From NCBI RefSeq assembly GCF_002160825.1, contig NZ_NFLI01000003.1:124001-188000 (forward strand): a stretch of 64,000 nt of DNA, given 5' to 3'. Shown piece after piece: positions 8,108-15,855 of this stretch. Below the pieces are notes generated by a model. It made no database searches and was not told the DNA's origin. It worked only from the letters and a program-made list of their open reading frames with translations. The stretch comes from Lachnoclostridium sp. An131. Its GTDB lineage: Bacteria > Bacillota > Clostridia > Lachnospirales > Lachnospiraceae. A program made the position numbers and the translations under genes. How positions within the stretch are numbered: the first letter of the stretch is position 1; each line of letters opens with the position of its first letter.

Positions 8108-10201
8108 TTACTGATTTTCCTTCAAATCCTTAATGCTGAAGCTGTAGCGTCCCATCTTATCCTTACCCAGGCATACCACCTTCACTACGTCACCGAGAGT
8201 CAGCACATCCTCTACCCGGTTGATGCGGTGCTTGGCAATCTTGGAAATATGAACCATTCCCTCCTTGCCGGGAGCAAACTCCAGGAACGCGCCGAACTCC
8301 TTGATGCTGACTACCTTTCCGGTCAGAATCATGCCTTCCTCAAAATCCGTCACGATGATCTGAATCAGCTCAACCGCCTTATCCATCGCAGCCTTATCCG
8401 TTCCGCAGATGGAAACTGCGCCGTCGTCGTCGATATCGATCTTCACGCCGGTCTGCTCAATGATGGCATTGATGGTCTTTCCTCTCTGTCCAACCACATC
8501 GCCGATCTTCTGCGGATCGATCTGAATCTGCACAATCTTCGGAGCGTAGGGTCCGACTTCTGCTCTCGGCTCGGAGATACAGGGCTTCATACAGGTGTCC
8601 ATGATGAACATACGGGCCTCGCGGCAGCGTGCGATAGCGCCCTCCACGATCGGACGGGTCAATCCGTGAATCTTGATATCCATCTGAATGGCTGTGATTC
8701 CCTCTGTAGTTCCTGTCACCTTGAAATCCATGTCGCCGAAGAAGTCCTCCAGGCCCTGGATATCCGTCAGAAGAACGAAATCGTCGTCTGTCTCGCCTGT
8801 CACCAGACCGCAGGAGATACCGGCTACCATCTTCTTGATCGGCACGCCTGCCGCCATCAGAGACATGCAGGATGCACAGGTGGAAGCCATGGATGTGGAA
8901 CCGTTGGACTCAAAGGTCTCAGATACGGTACGGATCGCGTAGGGGAACTCTTCCTCAGAGGGAAGTACCGGCAGCAGCGCGCGCTCTGCCAGAGCTCCGT
9001 GGCCAATCTCGCGGCGTCCCGGTCCGCGGCTCGGCTTCGTCTCGCCTACGGAATAGCTCGGGAAATTGTAATGGTGCATGTAGCGCTTGCTCGTCTCGTT
9101 CTCATCAAGGCCGTCCAGACGCTGTGCGTCAGACAGCGGAGCCAGCGTACAGATATTGCAGATCTGTGTCTGTCCTCTTGTGAACATGGCAGAACCGTGA
9201 ACACGCGGGATGATATCTACCTCTGCAGCCAGCGGACGAATCTGGGTCATCTCACGGCCGTCCGGACGCTTGTGATCCTTCAGAATCATCTTGCGGACTG
9301 TCTTCTTCTGGTACTGATATACAGCCTCTCCCAGAACCTCAAGCCACTCTTCCTTCTCTGCGAAAGCTTCCTCCAGACGCTCGGTGATCTGACGGATATT
9401 TTCCTCGCGCACCTGCTTCTCGTCTGTGAAGACTGCCTTCTCCATCTCCTCGGGAGGAACAATCTCCCTGATGGCTGCGAACAGCTCCTCGGGAACCGCG
9501 CAGCTGGTGTAGCTGTGCTTCTCTTTTCCGCACTCTGCTACAATCTTATCAATGAAAGCGATAACCTGCTGGTTTACATCATGAGCCAGGTAGATTGCCT
9601 CGATCATCTTCGCCTCGGGAATCTCATTGGCTCCGGCCTCGATCATGATGACCTTCTCTCTCGTGGAGGCTACGGTCAGCTTCAGGTCGGATACCTTATA
9701 CTGAGCCTGTCCCGGATTTACGATGAACTCTCCGTCGATCATGCCGATCTGCGTCATGGCGCAGGGGCCTGCAAACGGAATATCCGAAATAGAGGTGGCA
9801 ATCGCGGAACCCAGCATGGCGGTCAGCTCCGGGCTGCACTCCGGATCCACAGACAGCACCAGGTTGTCCAGCGTCACATCATTGCGGTAATCCTTCGGGA
9901 ACAGAGGACGCATGGGACGGTCGATGACACGGGCCGTCAGCACCGCATTCTCAGACGCCTTTCCCTCTCTCTTATTGAAGCCGCCCGGAATCTTTCCTAC
10001 AGCGTACATCTTTTCCTCGTACTCTACGCTTAAGGGGAAGAAATCGATTCCATCCCGGGGCTTGTCAGAGGCGGTGGCTGTAGAAAGCACCGTCGTGTCG
10101 CCGTAGTGCATAAAAGCGGCTCCGTTGGCCTGCTTCGCAACTCTGCCGATATCTACGGTCAGAGTTCTGCCGGCCAGTTCCATAGAAAAACTCTTGTACA
10201 T
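8108..10201 (-). CDS. pnp: Polyribonucleotide nucleotidyltransferase (PNPase)
   Basis: This 697-aa phosphorolytic 3'-5' exoribonuclease degrades RNA to nucleoside diphosphates. Two RNase PH domains are seen (FNKREGKASENAVLTARVIDRP in the first; SNGSTSMASTCA and ISCGLVTGE in the second), then a KH domain (GDVVGQRGKTINAI) and an S1 domain (GKVVSIKEFGAFLEF) at the C-terminus. The start is MYKSFSMELAG at 10201 with AAGGAG 8 bases upstream. A longer frame reaches 10282 but has no ribosome binding site and runs into the leader hairpin. It lies downstream of rpsO, the conserved rpsO-pnp order. A long leader stem-loop precedes it. Confidence 0.97.
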   Translation of the reverse strand: MYKSFSMELAGRTLTVDIGRVAKQANGAAFMHYGDTTVLSTATASDKPRDGIDFFPLSVEYEEKMYAVGKIPGGFNKREGKASENAVLTARVIDRPMRPLFPKDYRNDVTLDNLVLSVDPECSPELTAMLGSAIATSISDIPFAGPCAMTQIGMIDGEFIVNPGQAQYKVSDLKLTVASTREKVIMIEAGANEIPEAKMIEAIYLAHDVNQQVIAFIDKIVAECGKEKHSYTSCAVPEELFAAIREIVPPEEMEKAVFTDEKQVREENIRQITERLEEAFAEKEEWLEVLGEAVYQYQKKTVRKMILKDHKRPDGREMTQIRPLAAEVDIIPRVHGSAMFTRGQTQICNICTLAPLSDAQRLDGLDENETSKRYMHHYNFPSYSVGETKPSRGPGRREIGHGALAERALLPVLPSEEEFPYAIRTVSETFESNGSTSMASTCASCMSLMAAGVPIKKMVAGISCGLVTGETDDDFVLLTDIQGLEDFFGDMDFKVTGTTEGITAIQMDIKIHGLTRPIVEGAIARCREARMFIMDTCMKPCISEPRAEVGPYAPKIVQIQIDPQKIGDVVGQRGKTINAIIEQTGVKIDIDDDGAVSICGTDKAAMDKAVELIQIIVTDFEEGMILTGKVVSIKEFGAFLEFAPGKEGMVHISKIAKHRINRVEDVLTLGDVVKVVCLGKDKMGRYSFSIKDLKENQ

Positions 10202-10249
10202 TCCTTTTCTCCTTACAATACAAAAAAGCCAGTAAACTGCCAGGGTGTA

Positions 10250-10320
10250 GGAGAAACCGAAACTACTGATCCACGCACGCACCTTTCATGCGCGCATCAG
10301 TGGTCTCGGAACCTTTCTCC
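10250..10320 (-). promoter_or_regulatory. Long stem-loop in the pnp leader
   Basis: The rpsO-pnp gap folds into one imperfect hairpin of about 71 bases. GGAGAAA, CCGA, AC and ACTGAT segments on the 5' arm pair with ATCAGT, GT, TCGG and TTTCTCC on the 3' arm, with a G+C-rich top. It lies some 50 bases before the pnp start. In Escherichia coli a comparable pnp leader stem is cut by RNase III as the entry point for PNPase autoregulation. The same role here is inference from position and shape. Confidence 0.6.
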
Positions 10321-10392
10321 TACGTGGTTGACGGGTTGCGCAGCTCCGGTTTTTTATGCTTCCGGAACTGATGTCTGCCTGTCTCCAGGCAC

Positions 10393-10432
10393 AAAAACTG
10401 GGCGAAAGAATCCTCCGGATTCCTCCGCCCAA
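10393..10432 (-). terminator. Terminator after rpsO
   Basis: On the minus strand TTGGGCGGAGGAATCC pairs with GGATTCTTTCGCCCA around a 3-base loop and is followed by GTTTTT. It begins just after the rpsO stop and probably reduces read-through into pnp. Confidence 0.8.
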
Positions 10433-10440
10433 TATGAAGC

Positions 10441-10707
10441 TTATTTTCTGAGTCCTAATCTCTCAATCAGGCTGCGGTATCTCTCGATATCCATCTTCTT
10501 CAGATAGGCAAGCATATTACGTCTCTGTCCGACCATCTTCAGCAGACCACGTCTGGAATGATGATCCTTCGGATTGTTCTGCAGATGCTCTGTGAGCTCC
10601 TGAATACGTGCGGTCAGAATTGCCACCTGTACCTCCGGTGAGCCTGTGTCTCCCGGCTTGAGGCCGTACTCTGCGATGATTGCCTGCTTCTTTTCCTTTG
10701 CGATCAT
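10441..10707 (-). CDS. rpsO: 30S ribosomal protein S15
   Basis: This 88-aa protein has the S15 signature: [17 protein letters not shown] near residues 20-36 and [21 protein letters not shown] in the middle, ending [14 protein letters not shown]. It binds 16S rRNA in the small-subunit platform. The start is MIAKEKKQ at 10707 with GGAGGA upstream; an in-frame extension to 10782 overlaps the promoter region and has no S15-like sequence. It has its own strong promoter at 10799-10827, and a terminator follows. The next gene downstream is pnp. Confidence 0.97.
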   Translation of the reverse strand: MIAKEKKQAIIAEYGLKPGDTGSPEVQVAILTARIQELTEHLQNNPKDHHSRRGLLKMVGQRRNMLAYLKKMDIERYRSLIERLGLRK

Positions 10708-10798
10708 GATAAATTCCTCCTTTTTCTCAATACGCCGTATATTAAGCAATGGCCGGAGTGTCCGATTACTGAATACCGGCAAAATCTCATACCGTTAT

Positions 10799-10827
10799 AC
10801 TTTACCACATGTACAGATGGCTGTCAA
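10799..10827 (-). promoter_or_regulatory. Promoter of rpsO
   Basis: On the minus strand TTGACA (10827-10822), a 17-base spacer and TAAAGT (10804-10799). Transcription would begin about 85 bases upstream of the rpsO start. Confidence 0.8.
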
Positions 10828-10851
10828 GATTCTTCCACCTTTTTCTGCATC

Positions 10852-11820
10852 CTACTGCCCCGTAAATATCTGCGCAATCGGAGAATCCGCCGGCAGAATC
10901 AATGTCTTATCATCACTTCCCTGAAGGCTCTCCCTCGCTGCGTCCAGGCTGCGGACGAAGGAATAGAACTCACTGCGGCTCTCATCCGAATAGGCGTCCG
11001 AAAGGATCCGCATGTATTCTGCCTCGCCCTCCGCCACCAGCTGCTCAGCCTGGGCATTCGCCTCCGAGAGCATGATAGAGACCTCCTTGTCCGTGGTGTT
11101 CCGGATAATCTGGGCCTGCGATTCTCCCTCTGCCGTATACTGGGCCGCAATGTTTTCCCGTTCGGAAATCATGCGGGTGTAGACCGCCTGCTTATTGTCA
11201 TCCGGAAGATCGAGCTTTTTCACTTCCACTGCCAGAATGTCAATGCCATACTGCTCATAATCTCCCAGCTGATCCATGATTTCCTCTGTCAGGGACTTAA
11301 TCTCCACCTCTTCTGTCGTTTCTTCCAGAATCAGGTCGTTTGACTGTACGTCCGACTCCGCCTCAGCTGCCGTAACCGTCATTTTTCCGTCGCGGCTTTT
11401 GATAATCTCATCCTGGGTCATGCTGGATACCGTATTCTTCGTGGCGTTGTAAACCAGGGCATTGATGCGGTTTTCTGCATTGTAGATGGAATTTGCCAGC
11501 GTCTGGGTAAAGGTCAGCGGATCGGTCACTCTCCAGAGCACATAGCTGTCTACAATCATGGATTTCTTGTCAGAGGTGATCACATCCGAGGCCGGAAGAT
11601 CGTAGAGCAGGATCTCCTTCGGCACCGTATCTGTCGTCTGAATAAACGGAATCTTGAAAGACAGGCCGGAGGTGCTTACCACACGCTGCACTCGTCCAAA
11701 CTGGCGAATCAGCTTATACTCGTCCTCCCGGCAAATCACCAGGCTGTTGCCAAAAAGGAACAGCGCCAGCAGTATTATCACATATTTCAGGAAACCTAAG
11801 GATTTTTTCTTACTCTCCAT
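10852..11820 (-). CDS. hflC: Protease modulator HflC (SPFH/band 7 protein)
   Basis: This is a band-7/prohibitin family membrane protein that partners HflK and modulates the FtsH protease. Residues ~10-30 form one membrane segment (YVIILLALFLFGNSLVI), followed by the SPFH domain (YKLIRQFGRVQRV ... SGLSFKIPFIQ) and a coiled-coil rich in Ala/Glu (EANAQAEQLVAEGEAEYM). The start is ATG at 11820 (MESKKKSL), which overlaps the hflK stop by 11 bases; upstream in-frame codons extend into hflK and are less likely. The two genes are clearly co-translated. Residues ~150-185 hold an acidic insertion (EAESDVQSNDLILEETTEE) that seems longer than usual. Confidence 0.92.
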   Translation of the reverse strand: MESKKKSLGFLKYVIILLALFLFGNSLVICREDEYKLIRQFGRVQRVVSTSGLSFKIPFIQTTDTVPKEILLYDLPASDVITSDKKSMIVDSYVLWRVTDPLTFTQTLANSIYNAENRINALVYNATKNTVSSMTQDEIIKSRDGKMTVTAAEAESDVQSNDLILEETTEEVEIKSLTEEIMDQLGDYEQYGIDILAVEVKKLDLPDDNKQAVYTRMISERENIAAQYTAEGESQAQIIRNTTDKEVSIMLSEANAQAEQLVAEGEAEYMRILSDAYSDESRSEFYSFVRSLDAARESLQGSDDKTLILPADSPIAQIFTGQ

Positions 11821-12865
11821 TCTCTGCCGCCTCCGTTTCGCTTGTATTTGTACTGTCCGTGCCGCCAAACGGCTCCAGCGGAAGCAGCTGCTGTACCTGG
11901 CTGCCGTCGCCGCCCTCGATGATTACCTTCATATCGGGCAGCACATCCTCCATGGCCTCATAAAACATCCGCTGCCTTGTAATGGAAGGATATTTTACAT
12001 ATTCCTCATACATGGAATTAAAACGCGCCACCTGGCCCTCCGCCTCATTGATGCGGCTCTCCTTTTCCGCCTCAGCATCCTGGAGAATCTTATCTGCCTC
12101 GGCTTCCGCCTGAGGAATCTGCTCATTCCGGTACTTGTTCGCATTGTTCAGGGCTGTGTCCTTGCCCTGCTTGGCAGTTTCCACCGCCTTAAAGGCTTCA
12201 ATGACCTCTGCAGTAGGCGGCTGCGCATCCTGAATCGTAATGCTCACCAGCTGAATGCCGATATCATAGGTTTCCAGCTTCTCCATAATCATATCCCGGA
12301 TATTGGCCTGAATTTCATTTTTTCCTGTAGTCAGCACCGCATCCACCGTATAGGAGCCGATCGTAGTACGGATGCAGTTCTGGGCAATATTATCCAGGAC
12401 ACGCACCGGATCCTCAGAAGCATACAGAGCCTTCACCGGGTCTGAAATCCGGTACTCCGCATAGAAATCCACCCGGATAAAGTTATAATCCGAGGTGATC
12501 ATCATGGCGTCCTCCGTGTACTGCTCCTCCTCGTCATATCCTACCGCCAGTCCCTGGATCGTAGTATTCACCTTGGTCACGGTCTGGATCAGCGGAATTT
12601 TAAAATGAAGTCCCGGCTCTGTCACAGCCTTCGGCGTACCAAAGGTGCAGACGACTGCCTGTTCCTCCTCCTGGATCGTATACCAGCAGGAGCTGGCCAG
12701 AAACAGGGCCAGCAGGACAATCACGATACCGATTCCCGCCTTTTTCATATGCTTCAGCCCCGTTCCTTTCCCCCGTTTCCGCTTTTGGGGCTGCTCCGCC
12801 TCTCCTTCGGGCGGCACTTCTCTGTAGTTTTTTCCAAAATTGTTTCTAAAATCAAATTGAAACAT
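11810..12865 (-). CDS. hflK: FtsH protease modulator HflK (SPFH/band 7 protein)
   Basis: This is the membrane partner of HflC. A short cytoplasmic, basic N-terminus (KRKRGKGTGLKHMKK) precedes a membrane segment (GIGIVIVLLALFLASSCWYTI). The SPFH domain follows (EEEQAVVCTFGTPKAVTEPGLHFKIP), then a long Ala/Glu coiled-coil. The start is MFQFDFRNN at 12865 with GGGAGGGG 6 bases upstream; the frame extends ten codons further without a better site. It is first in the hflK-hflC pair. No strong promoter is seen, though a TATGAT/TACAAT box lies just before the gene at about 12890-12900. Confidence 0.92.
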   Translation of the reverse strand: MFQFDFRNNFGKNYREVPPEGEAEQPQKRKRGKGTGLKHMKKAGIGIVIVLLALFLASSCWYTIQEEEQAVVCTFGTPKAVTEPGLHFKIPLIQTVTKVNTTIQGLAVGYDEEEQYTEDAMMITSDYNFIRVDFYAEYRISDPVKALYASEDPVRVLDNIAQNCIRTTIGSYTVDAVLTTGKNEIQANIRDMIMEKLETYDIGIQLVSITIQDAQPPTAEVIEAFKAVETAKQGKDTALNNANKYRNEQIPQAEAEADKILQDAEAEKESRINEAEGQVARFNSMYEEYVKYPSITRQRMFYEAMEDVLPDMKVIIEGGDGSQVQQLLPLEPFGGTDSTNTSETEAAENGE

Positions 12866-13028
12866 AGTCCCCTCCCTTATGTATAGTAAGGTCATTGTAT
12901 CATAGATTGTTCTCGTAGAAAATGGAAATTTATTTTAGATCGAATATCTGAACGTAGTATTGATGCTATCTTAGATATGAAGAAAAACAGAACCAGATTT
13001 TCTGAAAACTTCAAGGTTTTATATATAT

Positions 13029-13072
13029 AAAAAGGCCCTGGCAGAATCTCGTTTTCTCTCCTGCCAGAGCCC
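13029..13072 (-). terminator. Terminator after the NlpC/P60 gene
   Basis: On the minus strand an 11-bp G+C-rich stem (GGCTCTGGCAG with CTGCCAGGGCC) is followed by TTTTTATATATA. It begins about 11 bases after the stop of the NlpC/P60 gene. Confidence 0.88.
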
Positions 13073-13082
13073 TTGCCTGTCC

Positions 13083-14111
13083 TTAATCGTTGATAATCCG
13101 CGCTGCGCTTACCGGACTTCTGTAATACATATTCGAAATGATAATGCCTGTCCGGGAATTGCTGGCATGCACCACCTGGCCATTTCCAATATACATCGCC
13201 ACATGGTTGATGCTCCTGCCGCTTCCATAAAAAATCAGATCTCCAGGCTGTACCTCGCTGACACTGATCTTCGTTCCGCAGTTGGCCTGCGCCTTGGAGG
13301 AATGCGGAAGGGAAATGCCATAATTGCGGTAAACCGCCAGTGTAAAGCCTGAGCAGTCCGCTCCATTTGTCAGGCTTGTTCCTCCCCACACGTAACGGTT
13401 GCCTACATACTGCTTCGCAAACTCACAAATTTCAATGCGGATATCCGTGACGCCTTCCCCATAGAGGGCTTCCGTAATCGTAAGGGCTGTATCCAGCTCA
13501 TCCGTCACTTCCACATACTCAGCAGCCACGTAGCCTTCTTCGCCGTCAATATCCACCTTAATCCAGTCGCCCATATCCTCAATCACCGTCAGCTCCTCGC
13601 CGCTTGGAACCATGGTCCAGAAATCAGCCTCGGTGCTGGGCTCCATGCGCACATACAGAGCATCTGTCGTAACCTTTGCGACCGTCTGCCCCAGCTGGAA
13701 CGCCAAATCAATCGCTTCCTGGCCTGTATAAAGGTACTCAGACTTTACATAGCCCTCTACCTCGCCGGATTGAATATGCGCCCACTCGCCTTCATATCCA
13801 AGGACCTCACAGGCAGCGTTCTTGCGGAGCTTTCCTACCAGTGAGCTTCCCTCGTCAGCCGCCTCCCGGATATTCAGATTATCTTCTACATTTGCAATTC
13901 CTATATTTACATAGCCCTCCAGAGGAGTACCTGTCCATACCACCTCTGCCGTAGCCTGAGTCTCTTCCTCGGTATTCGTCGCCTGATCAAAGGTAGAAGC
14001 AATTCCCACATTCAGCTCCTCGCTAAGCTGAGCCGCCTGCGCGTTCATTCCTACCATCGCCATGAAAATGGCTCCTAATACAACTCCTGCCGCTTTGTAC
14101 CGTTTATACAT
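13083..14111 (-). CDS. Secreted SH3-domain NlpC/P60 peptidoglycan endopeptidase
   Basis: This 342-aa exported cell-wall hydrolase probably cleaves stem-peptide bonds in peptidoglycan. A signal peptide is clear (YKRYKAAGVVLGAIFMAMVGMNAQA, cleaved near residue 27). Two bacterial SH3-like domains follow (VNIGIANVEDNLNIREAAD ... and VTTDALYVRMEPSTE ...). The C-terminal NlpC/P60 domain has the catalytic Cys in GADCSGFT and the His in INHVAMYIGNGQVVHAS. The start is MYKRYK at 14111 with GGAGG 6 bases upstream. It is a single gene with its own promoter and terminator. Relatives act in daughter-cell separation, spore formation or wall turnover; the exact role here is not visible. Confidence 0.93.
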   Translation of the reverse strand: MYKRYKAAGVVLGAIFMAMVGMNAQAAQLSEELNVGIASTFDQATNTEEETQATAEVVWTGTPLEGYVNIGIANVEDNLNIREAADEGSSLVGKLRKNAACEVLGYEGEWAHIQSGEVEGYVKSEYLYTGQEAIDLAFQLGQTVAKVTTDALYVRMEPSTEADFWTMVPSGEELTVIEDMGDWIKVDIDGEEGYVAAEYVEVTDELDTALTITEALYGEGVTDIRIEICEFAKQYVGNRYVWGGTSLTNGADCSGFTLAVYRNYGISLPHSSKAQANCGTKISVSEVQPGDLIFYGSGRSINHVAMYIGNGQVVHASNSRTGIIISNMYYRSPVSAARIIND

Positions 14112-14221
14112 GAAAACCTCCATATACTATCAAAGGAGCCAGTTTCCCGGACTTTTCTGTATCTGAACTTCTGCTTTGTCCCTTTGGTATATTTATTACA
14201 ACTTTGTTAAGATTCTATTAC

Positions 14222-14250
14222 ACTTTAAAACAACTTTCAGAAATTGTCAA
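14222..14250 (-). promoter_or_regulatory. Promoter of the NlpC/P60 gene
   Basis: On the minus strand TTGACA (14250-14245), a 17-base spacer and TAAAGT (14227-14222). It lies just downstream of the palindromic element at 14279-14419, leaving an untranslated leader of about 100 bases. Confidence 0.75.
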
Positions 14251-14278
14251 GTACAAAAACCTGTACAATATTGGAAAC

Positions 14279-14419
14279 AGCCAAGCCATGCGAAAGACCA
14301 GCCGAAACCATCCCGTGGGAGCTTGCTCACTAAGGGATGATTTCGGCTGGTCTTTCATAGGGCGCAGCACTCAAGCCGAAAGGCCTGCTTTTTAGGGCTT
14401 CCGGCTGCATGGCTTGGCT
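14279..14419. repeat. Nested palindromic element (cloverleaf-like)
   Basis: A perfect 13-bp outer inverted repeat (14279-14291 and 14407-14419) encloses two hairpins. The first has 23-bp arms (14292-14314 and 14334-14356) with one mismatch. The second pairs AGCCGAAAGGCC near 14374 with GGGCTTCCGGCT near 14394. It lies between the end of the Mrr-like gene and the NlpC/P60 promoter. There is no long run of T as in a simple terminator. It could be a structured RNA, a transcription end signal or a small mobile palindromic repeat. Confidence 0.7.
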
Positions 14420-14448
14420 TTCCCCCGAACGCTCTGCAGGAGCACTGC

Positions 14449-14940
14449 TCACTTCCGGGTTCTGCGCACCAGCTTCAAAAGCTCTTCCCGATCCCAGAGC
14501 TCTACGCCAATCTCATCGCCGAGCTCCAGCGCGGAAGGAGAAAAAAAGCTGTTCGTCAGCACTACCGGCACGTCGCAGCCGTAAAATTCCGCGCCCGCGT
14601 AGGCCTCCTGAACAGCCTTGTTTGGAATTTTTCCTGTGTAATGCTTGCATTGAACCGCATAGGAGACACCGTCGCGCTGGGCCAGGATATCCACGCCCTG
14701 ATCGCCGCTTCCTTTCGTCACCTCCACATGAGTATATCCGTCCCGAATCAGAAGCTTCGCAATATATTCTTCAAATTCCCAGCCATCCATGTCGTCGAAC
14801 TCCGCCCGGCGCATCCTTCTTCTTTCGCGCCTCCACCTGTGAAACCAGCGGACAAAGCGGAACAGCATCTTAAAGGGCCAGAAGATCAGGCGCAGCGCAA
14901 ACAGGATCGGGGCCGCAACGAGATAATAAAAAGCTCTCAT
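14449..14940 (-). CDS. Membrane-anchored Mrr-like restriction endonuclease domain protein
   Basis: This 163-aa protein has an N-terminal hydrophobic stretch (YYLVAAPILFALRLIFWPF), a strongly basic linker (WRRERRRMRRAEF) and a C-terminal Mrr_cat fold. The nuclease motif is visible as GSGDQGVDIL followed by YAVQCKHY, giving the D...QxK catalytic set of the PD-(D/E)xK superfamily. Its ATG overlaps the ribF stop (ATGA), so it is translated with the ribF operon. The family includes restriction enzymes acting on modified DNA and proteins of unknown role; the substrate here cannot be told. It is the last gene of the long rimP-to-ribF operon, an unusual place for a nuclease. Confidence 0.88.
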   Translation of the reverse strand: MRAFYYLVAAPILFALRLIFWPFKMLFRFVRWFHRWRRERRRMRRAEFDDMDGWEFEEYIAKLLIRDGYTHVEVTKGSGDQGVDILAQRDGVSYAVQCKHYTGKIPNKAVQEAYAGAEFYGCDVPVVLTNSFFSPSALELGDEIGVELWDREELLKLVRRTRK

Positions 14941-15845
14941 GCTCCTTCCGCCCCTCCAAAGTATGTCCGTCCCCAGAAGACATCCTGTTCAATCCTTTTT
15001 TTCAGCTCGTCCAGGGACGCAAATTTTCTCTCTGCCCTTTCATATCCATAAAAACGCACGGTAAGGATCTCACCGTACAAATCCCGGTCCAGATCGAAGA
15101 GATAGGTTTCTACTCCCTTTCTGGTCTCGCCGCCTACCGTAGGCTTGTATCCGATGTTCGTGATACCCTCGAAAAGCTCTCCGTCGATAACCGTCCGCGT
15201 AGCATAGACACCATTCGGAGGAAGGAGCTTTCTCTCTGACGGAAGAAGATTGGTCGTAGGCATCCCGAGCGTTCTTCCGATCCTGCGCCCATGAAGCACC
15301 TCGCCCGTGACAGAGTAAGCGTAGCCCAGAAGCTGGTTCACAAGCTCCATATGCCCCTGCTCCAGCTCCCGGCGGATACGGCTGCTGCTGATCTCTTCTC
15401 CCTGATAGCAGGCCTTTTCCACGACCTCCACCTGATAACCGCATTCTGTGCTCAGTCTTTCCAGCAGCCGGTAGTCTCCACGCCGCTGATAACCGAAGCG
15501 GAAGTCTGTTCCCACCGCCAGATAGCGTACATGCAGGCGCCGGACCAGAATTTCACGCACGAATTTTTCTGCCTCCATATGGGAAATGCTTTCCACAAAC
15601 GGACATTCCAGCAGATAATCCACTCCCCGCTTTCCAAGCATCCTCCTGCGTTCCTCCGGAAGCAGGAGCACAGGCCTGTCCCCGAAATCAAACGTAAAAA
15701 TCAGGGATTTCAGGCCTTCCCTTTTCTTCTGCAGAACACGGTCCACCAGAAGCTGATGGCCCTGATGAAACCCGTCAAATTTTCCAAGGGATATCGCCGT
15801 CTCTTCCTGTATCTGAAATTCTGTCGTTCCTTTAATGATTTTCAT
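14937..15845 (-). CDS. ribF: Bifunctional riboflavin kinase/FAD synthetase
   Basis: This 302-aa enzyme phosphorylates riboflavin to FMN and adenylates FMN to FAD. The N-terminal nucleotidyl transferase domain has SLGKFDGFHQGHQLLV (GKFDG...GH in place of the commoner GNFDGVHLGH). The C-terminal kinase domain has GRTLGMPTTNLLP and GVYATRTVIDG ... TNIGYKPTVGG. Length is standard. It starts at ATG 15845 with AAAGGA upstream, 10 bases after truB, and shares ATGA with the following Mrr-like gene. It belongs to the rimP-nusA-infB operon; ribF next to truB is a common Firmicutes arrangement. Confidence 0.96.
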   Translation of the reverse strand: MKIIKGTTEFQIQEETAISLGKFDGFHQGHQLLVDRVLQKKREGLKSLIFTFDFGDRPVLLLPEERRRMLGKRGVDYLLECPFVESISHMEAEKFVREILVRRLHVRYLAVGTDFRFGYQRRGDYRLLERLSTECGYQVEVVEKACYQGEEISSSRIRRELEQGHMELVNQLLGYAYSVTGEVLHGRRIGRTLGMPTTNLLPSERKLLPPNGVYATRTVIDGELFEGITNIGYKPTVGGETRKGVETYLFDLDRDLYGEILTVRFYGYERAERKFASLDELKKRIEQDVFWGRTYFGGAEGA

Positions 15846-15855
15846 ACTGTATCCT

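Noticed and set aside
8228-10033. A 601-codon plus-strand open frame over pnp
   Set aside because: It is entirely antisense to pnp, a gene with clear domains. Its translation has the Leu/His/Arg-rich look of a mirror frame and no motifs.
12866-12960. A hflK promoter
   Set aside because: TATGAT/TACAAT boxes are present but no convincing -35 at the right distance; too weak to list as a feature.
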